From GCA-020343675 sp964462945 (GTDB lineage: Bacteria > Planctomycetota > Phycisphaerae > Sedimentisphaerales > Anaerobacaceae), in the NCBI GenBank assembly GCA_964462945.1, contig CAYWZW010000086.1, positions 1 through 20,486 on the forward strand: a stretch of DNA of 20,486 nucleotides. Direction: 5' to 3'. Position 1 is the stretch's first letter; every line of letters starts with the position of its first letter. Shown here piece after piece: positions 13,364 to 20,344 of the stretch. A program made the translations under genes and the position numbers. The notes under the pieces were generated by a model. That model saw nothing but the letters and a program-made list of their open reading frames with translations, ran no database searches and had not been told where the DNA came from.

Positions 13364-14611
13364 TTACAGCGCATCGGGTCGGTTATACGGGGGAATCTTC
13401 ATCAGCTCACCTTTTTTGAGAGCGGATTGATGCGCGACAATACCGGGAACAGTGTAGGCCAGCGCTTCATAGACATCAACCGCTGGCCGGCGGTTATGAA
13501 CGAGAGCATCGACGAATTCGTGCGTCAGGAACGTATGCGAGCCTTCGTGACCGCTGTCATGTCGCAGCGGCTCGGGCAGCACGTCGGTCTTCCACCACGG
13601 AGGCTGTTTATATTGCTCGAAGCTCGGAGCCTTGCGGTCAAATCCGGCGTCGTCCTTTTCCATCTGCTCTCCGGAGCGGACGATCACCGGGCCCAAGCCG
13701 TTTGGGTGCGGCCCATAGAAGCTCATCTTATCGCCGATCCACTGGGCCCGCTCGCAGCCGCGATGGGCGCCCTTCCACCATATATTGACGCGGAAGGCGC
13801 TGCCGCCGCTGGTCCTGAACATCGCCGATTCGTTCCAGAACGGATTGCCGTACGCGTTGTCTTTGAGGATGGGGCTGTCGTCCCCCCAGCCGTGACAGAC
13901 CACTTCGGTCAGTTGCTCACCGCTGACGCCGACCAGTTGGCTGGTGCAGTGCGTCGGGTAGTGCATGGGCGCCAGGCCGTACCGCCAGGTCCGCTTTCCG
14001 TTCCAGAAGTAGAGCACCTCCAGGCCGGGATGCTGGTACTCAGCCTCGCAATAGTAGAGTGAGCCGAACTTGCCTTGCTGGTAGAACTTGCGAGCCGAGA
14101 TGGTCGATTGCTGATAGTATCCGGTCTCGGCCATCATGTACGTCAGGCCGTACTTCTTGACGGTTGCCAGCAGCAATTCAGCCTGCTCTATCGTGGCCCA
14201 CGCGGCGGGCACGGCGGATATGACGTGCTTGCCATTTTTCATCGCCTCGACCGTGTGCTGCACGTGAAGCGGGCCGTCGGTGAAGATAGCGACCGCGTCG
14301 ATGTCTTTGGCGAGCACTAACTCTTCGAGGCAGTTGTACGCCGTCGGGCAGTTATAGACCTTCATGAGCCCCTTTCGCCGGTCCTCACGCAGATCGCTGA
14401 CGGCCTGGACGACGCAATCCGGGTGCTCGTGCCACTGAAATGAGGTTCCAAAACCTCCTCCGACAACACCGATGCGAACCTTTTTGGGCGCTGTATTAAC
14501 CGCGAGGGCAGCCTGCGAAGCTAACATCGTTCCTGCCAGAACGTATCCGCTGCGTTTGAGGAAATCACGCCGAGAGCGGCGTTTTATTGCTGTCACCGTA
14601 TTCTGTGCCAT
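13364..14611 (-). CDS. Tat-exported Gfo/Idh/MocA family oxidoreductase
   Basis: A 415-aa oxidoreductase exported folded by the Tat pathway: RRSRRDFLK (residues 11-19) precedes a hydrophobic stretch (GYVLAGTMLASQAALA). Tat export fits a protein that binds its nicotinamide cofactor in the cytoplasm. The Rossmann loop is IGVVGGGFG (47-55). At the place of the EKP motif it reads HVISAVPAAWATIEQ, so the conserved Lys is missing (SAVPA, about 132-136). The C-terminal domain includes YYQQSTISARKFYQQGKFGSL-like and PMHYPTHCTSQLVGVSGEQL segments. The start at 14611 is fixed by AAGGAG at 14621-14626; an in-frame ATG at 14647 lacks such a site. It lies between the DUF1080 gene and the Sec-type oxidoreductase and may oxidise sugar C3. 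Confidence 0.9.
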   Translation of the reverse strand: MAQNTVTAIKRRSRRDFLKRSGYVLAGTMLASQAALAVNTAPKKVRIGVVGGGFGTSFQWHEHPDCVVQAVSDLREDRRKGLMKVYNCPTAYNCLEELVLAKDIDAVAIFTDGPLHVQHTVEAMKNGKHVISAVPAAWATIEQAELLLATVKKYGLTYMMAETGYYQQSTISARKFYQQGKFGSLYYCEAEYQHPGLEVLYFWNGKRTWRYGLAPMHYPTHCTSQLVGVSGEQLTEVVCHGWGDDSPILKDNAYGNPFWNESAMFRTSGGSAFRVNIWWKGAHRGCERAQWIGDKMSFYGPHPNGLGPVIVRSGEQMEKDDAGFDRKAPSFEQYKQPPWWKTDVLPEPLRHDSGHEGSHTFLTHEFVDALVHNRRPAVDVYEALAYTVPGIVAHQSALKKGELMKIPPYNRPDAL

Positions 14612-14620
14612 ATATGCACG

Positions 14621-14626
14621 CTCCTT
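14621..14626 (-). promoter_or_regulatory. ribosome binding site deciding the Tat oxidoreductase start
   Basis: AAGGAG on the minus strand, 9 nt before the ATG at 14611. It supports the internal start and a compact Tat signal (twin arginines at residues 14-15) over the ATG at 14647. Confidence 0.7.
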
Positions 14627-14656
14627 CCCGTCGAACCGTGACGTCACAGTAAGGCA

Positions 14657-15952
14657 TCAATCCAGCTCCTTTATATAGATATTAGCAAACTGAACGTGGT
14701 CGCCGTGATGCTGCAGGGCGATGGGACCGCGTTCGGGCAATCCCGGAAGCTGGGCGTTGTGAATAACCGTCTTTCCATTTACCGCGATGGTGACTCTGTC
14801 GCCGATGGCGGTTATCTCGAAGCGGTTCCATTGGCCCACCGGCTTATCGGCATTAAGAATGGGCGTTGCGGCCCGTCGCACCTCCGGCGGCATCTTATCG
14901 TCCTTGCGATATCCCCAGATTTCGCCGGAACCGACGGGCCAGTTCCAGATATTGATCTGGCTTTTCGACGTGCCGCGCAGATAAACCCCGCTGTCGCCGG
15001 CGTCCATCACGGCGACGGTCAAAGGTTTGCCGTCCGCGCCGGTCGCCTCGGAGCCGTCCGGCAGAACCACGGGGACGTTGTCAATCTTAGGTTCGTCCGG
15101 TAGCCGCCAATCGACAATGAGGATGAAGTTGCCAAACTCCTTTTCGGTCCACAGGTTTTTGTCCTTCGCCTGACTCTTGCCGTCGTAGTCGAGAATCCAA
15201 TCCTTCGCTTGCCAGTGGCCTTCGTTGCCCGGAGTCTGCTTCCAGCCGCGAAGGTCCAGGCCGTTGTACAGGCAGCGGAAGCCCTGGTCCGTCTGTGCGA
15301 CGACGTCGGCGGGCGGATTCGAGCCGGGCAGCTCGCGGATGCGAATGTTGCGAAAATGCGCTTCACTGCCCTCGGATTCGAGGCATATATACCCTTTGCG
15401 AGGATTCAGATGATAGCCGCGAGTGACGATTTTGCCGTTCACCACCAGCGTTGCCGTCCCGTCCCGGCTTTCGACGCGATACTGGTTCCACTGGCCGGTG
15501 GGGTTCATCCGGTCCTCGGCGGGAAACGCCCGCGTCCAGCCTTTCGGGTGAGGCTTGTCCGGCGTCATCGTTGCGCCGTGAATGGAAAACATATCGCCGG
15601 CGTTGCCGTCCATGATCTGTATCTCGATCGAGCGCGTGAACGGCTGCCCTACGGCGGTCACCGGATCGGAGTGGATGAACAAGCCCGCGTTGCCGCCTTT
15701 ATTGATATGGCGCCACTCTAATTCCAGGATATAGTTTTCATATTGCTTCTGGGTTCTCAAGACCCCGGTTGGAATTCCCGTGCAGACAATGATCCCATCG
15801 CGGACCGTCCAGGTCTCTGGCGCGCAGTTGACGTTCACCCAGCCGTCAAGGTTCTTGCCGTTAAACAGGGGCATGAACCCCTCGTCAGCCGCGTGTGAGG
15901 CGGCGGCGCTGCCCGCGATAATCATTAACAAAAAGAACTGGATCCGTTTCAT
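14657..15952 (-). CDS. exported protein with two DUF1080 (3-keto-glycoside hydrolase-type) domains
   Basis: A 431-aa exported protein with a signal peptide of about 21 residues (MKRIQFFLLM to SHA|A). It carries two jelly-roll DUF1080 domains. Domain 1, about 26-208, opens with FMPLFNGKNLDGW and includes NKGGNAGLFIHSDP and SIEIQIMDGNAGD. Domain 2, about 224-431, opens with FRCLYNGLDLRGW and includes DAGDSGVYLRGTSKSQINIWN and closes with FANIYIKELD. Pfam calls DUF1080 '3-keto-disaccharide hydrolase'; characterised members cleave 3-oxidised glycosides or bind glycans. Next to two Gfo/Idh/MocA genes this supports an oxidise-then-eliminate route for a glycoside. The AAGGAG site 9 nt upstream fixes the start. 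A hairpin repeat lies between it and the preceding gene. Confidence 0.9.
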   Translation of the reverse strand: MKRIQFFLLMIIAGSAAASHAADEGFMPLFNGKNLDGWVNVNCAPETWTVRDGIIVCTGIPTGVLRTQKQYENYILELEWRHINKGGNAGLFIHSDPVTAVGQPFTRSIEIQIMDGNAGDMFSIHGATMTPDKPHPKGWTRAFPAEDRMNPTGQWNQYRVESRDGTATLVVNGKIVTRGYHLNPRKGYICLESEGSEAHFRNIRIRELPGSNPPADVVAQTDQGFRCLYNGLDLRGWKQTPGNEGHWQAKDWILDYDGKSQAKDKNLWTEKEFGNFILIVDWRLPDEPKIDNVPVVLPDGSEATGADGKPLTVAVMDAGDSGVYLRGTSKSQINIWNWPVGSGEIWGYRKDDKMPPEVRRAATPILNADKPVGQWNRFEITAIGDRVTIAVNGKTVIHNAQLPGLPERGPIALQHHGDHVQFANIYIKELD

Positions 15953-15990
15953 CGTGAAAGCTCCTTAAAGAACTTCTGCTGAGGTCGTAG

Positions 15991-16008
15991 GGTGGGGCTT
16001 GCCCCACC
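15991..16008. repeat. short perfect palindrome in the gap between two cluster genes
   Basis: GGTGGGGC (15991-15998) and GCCCCACC (16001-16008) are exact inverted repeats around TT. The flanking words TAGGGTGGG are typical of dispersed palindromic units seen in many genomes. No U-run follows on the minus strand, so it is not a convincing terminator; it may be a REP-like unit or an mRNA-stabilising hairpin. Confidence 0.55.
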
Positions 16009-16015
16009 GCAATTT

Positions 16016-17716
16016 CTATTGCTCCTGACCGGCCACGAGATTTCCAAACGGCGCCAGAAGCTCGTATTTGTTCCTCCAGGTCGTGTACATAATGCCGCTG
16101 GCGCCGGGCGTGTCCTGCAGGACGTCGAGCCATCCTCTGGGGTTCTCAAGGGTATCGCCGTCATAATAAGCTCCCGCCAGAGTCTTGAAGCCCAACGACG
16201 AAAAGAACGCGAGGCTCTCACTGCGTTTCTGATAATACCAGCAGACAATGACGAGGTCCTTGGGTATGTAGTTCCAGGATTCGGTGAAGTCGCCGTCCAC
16301 CAGATAATAGTCGGCGTGAGCATTGTGGTTCGGGTCGAACATGTCGGACCAGACCAGCACCTCGGCGGCCGGGTTGACCTCGCGGATTATTCGAACCTGC
16401 TGCGTTACGCAATCGCCCAGGATTTGTGCCATCGTGAGGTTGCGGCTCTTGCAGGCCTGGCACGCACCTCCGGCCCTGATCTCGTCCATGCTCAGCAGGT
16501 ACTTATTCGGGGCAAGGCGCTCGTGTACGAGCTTGGCTTGCTTTTCCCAGATTTCATAGACCTTCGGCTCGGACATGCAGACCGTCACCTGGCCTCTATT
16601 TATCGCCATCCCGTGGTAGTAGCTGACTCTCAGACGCTGGCCATTCTTGATCTTGCCTGCCGGCAGTATCTCTATTGCGGGCCCGTCGTGGTCGAATCTG
16701 AAGTTCAGCTTCGGGTCCGTTATCGCGGCGAAGTCCTTGTTTTCCTTGTATATTGCTCCTGTTTTTTCATCCCGCACTGTCACCGGCGTGCCGGGGCGCC
16801 GCAGGACGTTCAGGAGCCCGACCTCTTCAACGGCCAGATCATCGATCCAGAATCGGCCTGATTTTCCGCCCCACGCACCCACGTATATCCTGACTTTGTC
16901 ATAGTCGAGGCTGTTGAAACCCATCACAACCTCACGCCAGTCGGTGGTCGATGGAACCGCCGGGTCCCAGGGGGCGAGGCTACGTCCGTCGGGGCCAAGA
17001 ACGGTCACGCGAAAAGCACCTCCGGGCTCGAGCGATTCAGTCTTGACCATGCAGCTTAGTCGATAGCACCGGCGGGGATGAACTTCAAGCTCCTGCATTA
17101 TTCTTGCATGACCATACTCGTATTTTCCGAAGTTCTCGAACCGCAGGGACGCTCGGCCGCTATTGAAGATTTGCGTGTCCACGAACGAGACCTCGCCGGG
17201 CCGGTCGTGGAACGCATATCCCGTAAAGCGGTCGCCGTCGTACTTCTCGAATCCGGGATTTGCGATCTTGCCGGGCGAGCTTGGGACGAAATTCGCCGTG
17301 TCATTCTGTACGATAAACAGGGCGTCCTCCACGAGCATGCCCGCCGCTAAGTTCTTGTCCGCAGCCAGGACTGAGCCTCCATATCCGACGGAGAAGATTG
17401 TCGGGATGATCTCGAAGTCGTTCTGCTTGCAGATTTGCCTGACCTGATCGAGCCTCTTGAAGTAATCCGGGCTCTGGCTATCGAGCCTGTCAAGCCCTGC
17501 GGCCAGAACCATGCCGTTCAGCCCCGACTCGCAGGCCGGCTTGACGATGCCCTTGATATCCGCGACGTCGCTGTCTCTGTTGAGCGACCGCGAGACATAG
17601 ACCCAGCGATACGGATACTCTTTGCCGTGGCACAGCGAGCCGGAAAAAGCCATGAACAACGCAAGTGGCGCCAGCCACCCCAAGGCGGGCGTGAGAAATT
17701 TAGCTATTTTGACCAT
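16016..17716 (-). CDS. exported glycosidase-like protein: GH20-like barrel interrupted by a carbohydrate-binding jelly roll
   Basis: A 566-aa exported protein with an N-terminal hydrophobic signal (about 5-30). The barrel begins WVYVSRSLNRDSDVADIK and IIPTIFSVGYGG (103-114). Residues about 152-296 form an inserted jelly roll of CBM4/9 type (IANPGFEKYDGDRFTGYAF, SGRASLRFENF, then RFWIDDLAVEEV). A beta module (LLNVLRRPGTPVTVRD to LRVSYYHG, 301-369) follows, and the barrel resumes at TVCMSEPKVYEIWEKQA. YLLSMDEIRAGG (406-417) places an Asp411-Glu412 pair where GH20 enzymes have their catalytic DE, and LVWSDMFDP (454-462) matches the later GH20 strand. CxxC occurs at Cys419/Cys422. It is the first gene of the minus-strand cluster. 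Activity is unproven; a hexosaminidase-like or non-catalytic role is possible. Confidence 0.72.
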   Translation of the reverse strand: MVKIAKFLTPALGWLAPLALFMAFSGSLCHGKEYPYRWVYVSRSLNRDSDVADIKGIVKPACESGLNGMVLAAGLDRLDSQSPDYFKRLDQVRQICKQNDFEIIPTIFSVGYGGSVLAADKNLAAGMLVEDALFIVQNDTANFVPSSPGKIANPGFEKYDGDRFTGYAFHDRPGEVSFVDTQIFNSGRASLRFENFGKYEYGHARIMQELEVHPRRCYRLSCMVKTESLEPGGAFRVTVLGPDGRSLAPWDPAVPSTTDWREVVMGFNSLDYDKVRIYVGAWGGKSGRFWIDDLAVEEVGLLNVLRRPGTPVTVRDEKTGAIYKENKDFAAITDPKLNFRFDHDGPAIEILPAGKIKNGQRLRVSYYHGMAINRGQVTVCMSEPKVYEIWEKQAKLVHERLAPNKYLLSMDEIRAGGACQACKSRNLTMAQILGDCVTQQVRIIREVNPAAEVLVWSDMFDPNHNAHADYYLVDGDFTESWNYIPKDLVIVCWYYQKRSESLAFFSSLGFKTLAGAYYDGDTLENPRGWLDVLQDTPGASGIMYTTWRNKYELLAPFGNLVAGQEQ

Positions 17717-17832
17717 CTGTCAAATCATCTCCTACTGAAGTATAGCGCGTATGATACCGCCGCCACAGACTGGAAGCCAACAGATTTTGCCCACCCCGTC
17801 ATATCTTGCTTAATTGAATACCCAGATCGCAC

Positions 17833-17860
17833 TTGAAATTCATTCCTCATGTGCTATAAT
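17833..17860 (+). promoter_or_regulatory. promoter of the DNA methyltransferase gene (extended -10)
   Basis: TTGAAA (17833-17838), a 16-nt spacer and TATAAT (17855-17860), with an extended -10 TG at 17852-17853 (TGCTATAAT). Transcription would begin near 17867, about 29 nt before the GTG start. I see no inverted-repeat operator of C-protein type across it. Confidence 0.65.
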
Positions 17861-17895
17861 TACAAAAACGAAAGCCCTAATGAAGGAAGTCTAAA

Positions 17896-19656
17896 GTGTT
17901 GTGCGAAGTCAATACTACGAGGAGATTGATCCCCCTTACACGGGGTAACTTGCGGAACAGCCACGTATATATCACGCAACACCATGATTTCTTCCCCAAG
18001 GAGTGCTATGGAAAATCGACGTCTGGCAAAGGGGCGGGCAAGAAAATCAGATTGATAGTGGATGGTCTTCCTCAAGCAGTAGAAACCGATATAGCAACGA
18101 ACGGCGGCACTGGACGTCCCAGGAACTTCTTCCGTCAACGCGCCTGGGTGAACAGGTTCTTCAAGCATCATGGTTTACGAGAGGGAGACGTTGTCGCTAT
18201 CGAACGATTGGATGTCTTCACTTATCATGTATATCCCCTTGAGAGCGGCAGCAGACAAGCTCCGAAAAAACTGATAGCGCCTGGGACAACAAATATTCGC
18301 CGACAGCCTATGCTATTCCCGGATGAGAATGGAGGTCATAACCAAAAGAACCAATCTGGATTCGGCGATACCGCGTCGGCAAAGAATCGGCACGAACCGC
18401 TCCATCGCTGGGTGCCGTGGATAGCAGGCTTTTCTGGGTCTTTCGTCAAGGAGGTTTTCGAAGGTGCAAATTGCGGCGATCCATGCGGCGTAACCGTTCT
18501 GGATCCTTTCGCGGGTGTCGGTACGACTCTCGTGGAGGGCCTCAAGCAAGGTTACAACGTTGTCGGATTTGAGATCAATCCATATGCTGCACTTGCATGT
18601 GAAGTCAAACTTGCCTCTCTACACTGCAAACTGAAACCATTGGCCGATGCAATTAGCCAACTGGCGCGTTTCGCCGACACATCGTCGAGGGGGAAGGTGC
18701 TCGCCAAGTCCAAGGCGCCGAGCAGCTTCAAGAGCAGGACACCTTTCTTCAGCCCGACAGTCGAGCGTGATGTTCTTTTGCTTCAGGATCTTATTGCGGA
18801 GCAAAGAAACAGCTTTCTCAGGAAGGCAATGAAAGTAGCTCTTGGTGCCGTTATGGTCAGTTTCTCAAACTACTCTTATGAACCCAGTCTCAGCACTCGT
18901 TCAGCGGTCGGGAAGAAACCGGTCGCATGTGCAGATGTTTTCGGAGTTTTTCGTGATAAACTTTCGGAAATGCAGGCAGACATTGGTCATTTCCGCCAGC
19001 ATATGGAGCGTTTTGCGCACCGTCCAGAGGCAAGGATCTATCAACGCTCATACCTGGACGATACGGGACTACTTCCGCCTCACAGCGTTGATGTAATTAT
19101 AACCTCACCACCGTACCTCAATAACTATCATTACATACGAAACACACGACCACAGCTTCACTGGCTCGGGCTGCTTAATGGGAACGGAGAAATGAAGAAG
19201 CTGGAAAAAGAGAATTTTGGCCAGTTCTGGCAGACGGTCCGAAGCGGTCCGCCTATACAGCTTGCTTTTCAACTCCCAAAGCTTCAACAGGTACTCAGCG
19301 CTATTCGAAAGCGTAATCCTGATAGGGGGGTGTACGGTGGGATCGGCTGGGCCAATTATGCGGCTGCCTACTTCAACGACTGCGATAGGTTCTTCCGGAT
19401 CACGCGGCGGATCATGAAACCTGGCGGCCTGGTTGTAGTGGTGATAGGCAACAACATCTTGCAGGGGATTCACATTGAGACGGATCAATTCCTCGCTCAA
19501 ATTGCCGAACTGCACGGCTTCAGAGTCGATGGAATGCACCGAGTGCGAAAAAAGCGGACCGGCTCCAGTATCATTAATTCATCAGTTCGCGCTGGGACGA
19601 CCTCAGAGGCAACACCATTGTATGAGACGGCGGTTGAGCTCAGGATTTCAGAATGA
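17896..19656 (+). CDS. type II DNA methyltransferase (SPPY, amino-type) with N-terminal B3-like domain
   Basis: A 586-aa SAM-dependent methyltransferase. Motif I is LDPFAGVGTT (202-211), followed by VVGFEINPYA (222-231), and motif IV is TSPPY (403-407). SPPY is the form typical of N4-cytosine enzymes, though N6-adenine cannot be excluded. Motif I precedes motif IV with about 190 residues between, which may hold the target-recognition region. Residues about 20-115 (HVYITQHHDFFP to TYHVYP, with RNFFRQRAWVNRFF and GLREGDVVAIERLD) resemble the B3/EcoRII-N-like DNA-binding pseudobarrel and may add sequence recognition. The start is GTG, with AAGGAA 7 nt upstream. The gene converges on an Eco29kI-like endonuclease gene 31 bp away, which makes a restriction-modification pair. 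GC content looks lower than in the sugar operons. Confidence 0.88.
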   Translation: MLCEVNTTRRLIPLTRGNLRNSHVYITQHHDFFPKECYGKSTSGKGAGKKIRLIVDGLPQAVETDIATNGGTGRPRNFFRQRAWVNRFFKHHGLREGDVVAIERLDVFTYHVYPLESGSRQAPKKLIAPGTTNIRRQPMLFPDENGGHNQKNQSGFGDTASAKNRHEPLHRWVPWIAGFSGSFVKEVFEGANCGDPCGVTVLDPFAGVGTTLVEGLKQGYNVVGFEINPYAALACEVKLASLHCKLKPLADAISQLARFADTSSRGKVLAKSKAPSSFKSRTPFFSPTVERDVLLLQDLIAEQRNSFLRKAMKVALGAVMVSFSNYSYEPSLSTRSAVGKKPVACADVFGVFRDKLSEMQADIGHFRQHMERFAHRPEARIYQRSYLDDTGLLPPHSVDVIITSPPYLNNYHYIRNTRPQLHWLGLLNGNGEMKKLEKENFGQFWQTVRSGPPIQLAFQLPKLQQVLSAIRKRNPDRGVYGGIGWANYAAAYFNDCDRFFRITRRIMKPGGLVVVVIGNNILQGIHIETDQFLAQIAELHGFRVDGMHRVRKKRTGSSIINSSVRAGTTSEATPLYETAVELRISE

Positions 19657-19687
19657 TCCAACATGGGCTCAAGGCTGCAAGTGCCTC

Positions 19688-20269
19688 TTACGGTTTTTGC
19701 TCCAGAAATTGTTGTAAACTTCGCAGAACCTCTTCAAAGGACTCATCCGCAGTAAGTCTCGCCGCCCACGGTCGCCCAGGATGGAGGATGTCCCATCGCG
19801 GCCGCTTCATGGCTCGTCTGCCTGCTCCCGGATCATGGTTACCGAAACCATCTATAGCTACGTTCCAAGCGGGCTTATAATGCTCCACAAGGAAACGTTC
19901 TGCTAATGTGACCCAGACTGGTACAACAACAAGATAGCGACAGGTGAAATCCGCCAACTGTATGTTTTCAGCTTGCGATATACTCTTGCTATGCTGCGTG
20001 AGCCTCTGGTGGAGCTCGCGGCCTGTTGCTATACGTCCACCGCCTTTGCGCGATCCTGTGGGGTCTGCCTTGCCTACATAAATGGGCGGCAACGGATTTG
20101 TTTTGACGAGGGCATCATAACCCTCGAACTCGCCGCGGTAGTAGATGGCGTAAACACCGGCTCCTTCAAAGGCCTCAGGCGGCGGCAATGATTCCTCCTT
20201 TGCTGTCAGCAACGCATCGACAACGCTCCTGGCAAGATTCTCGTAATCGAGCGGATCATAAGCTTGCAT
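19688..20269 (-). CDS. Eco29kI-like GIY-YIG type II restriction endonuclease
   Basis: A 193-aa protein counted from the ATG at 20269, matching the RE_Eco29kI family of GIY-YIG nucleases, whose known members cut CCGCGG. The two halves of the GIY-YIG core are GVYAIYY (38-44) and PIYVGKADPTG (62-72). Tyr40, Tyr64, Arg89, His93, Glu124 and Asn136 can be laid on the six active-site residues I recall for Eco29kI, with Arg-His spacing of 4 and Glu-Asn spacing of 12 conserved. The C-terminal block DGFGNHDPG, RWDILHPGRPWA is the family hallmark. AAGGAG at 20277-20282 selects the ATG at 20269 over the TTG at 20275. It has its own near-consensus promoter and converges on the methyltransferase gene. Confidence 0.88.
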   Translation of the reverse strand: MQAYDPLDYENLARSVVDALLTAKEESLPPPEAFEGAGVYAIYYRGEFEGYDALVKTNPLPPIYVGKADPTGSRKGGGRIATGRELHQRLTQHSKSISQAENIQLADFTCRYLVVVPVWVTLAERFLVEHYKPAWNVAIDGFGNHDPGAGRRAMKRPRWDILHPGRPWAARLTADESFEEVLRSLQQFLEQKP

Positions 20270-20276
20270 CGTCAAT

Positions 20277-20282
20277 CTCCTT
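20277..20282 (-). promoter_or_regulatory. ribosome binding site deciding the endonuclease start
   Basis: AAGGAG on the minus strand, 7 nt before the ATG at 20269. A TTG two codons upstream would be only 1 nt from it, so the ATG is preferred. Confidence 0.7.
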
Positions 20283-20299
20283 GAGCATTCAACGTAGGG

Positions 20300-20328
20300 A
20301 TTATTGCAGCCGTCAGTATCGATGTCAA
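20300..20328 (-). promoter_or_regulatory. near-consensus sigma-70 promoter of the endonuclease gene
   Basis: On the minus strand TTGACA (20328 down to 20323) is perfect, the spacer is 17 nt and the -10 AATAAT (20305 down to 20300) matches five of six. The start near 20293 gives a leader of about 24 nt. The nuclease is therefore transcribed independently of the methyltransferase. Confidence 0.7.
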
Positions 20329-20344
20329 TCGGAATCCTTATGGC

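Noticed and set aside
15991..16008. Intrinsic terminator after the 566-aa gene
   Set aside because: The hairpin is perfect but no U-run follows on the minus strand, and downstream genes of the cluster continue in the same direction.
17896..19656. C5-cytosine methyltransferase as partner of the Eco29kI-like nuclease
   Set aside because: The catalytic PCQ and ENV motifs are absent, and the TSPPY motif marks an amino-methyltransferase.
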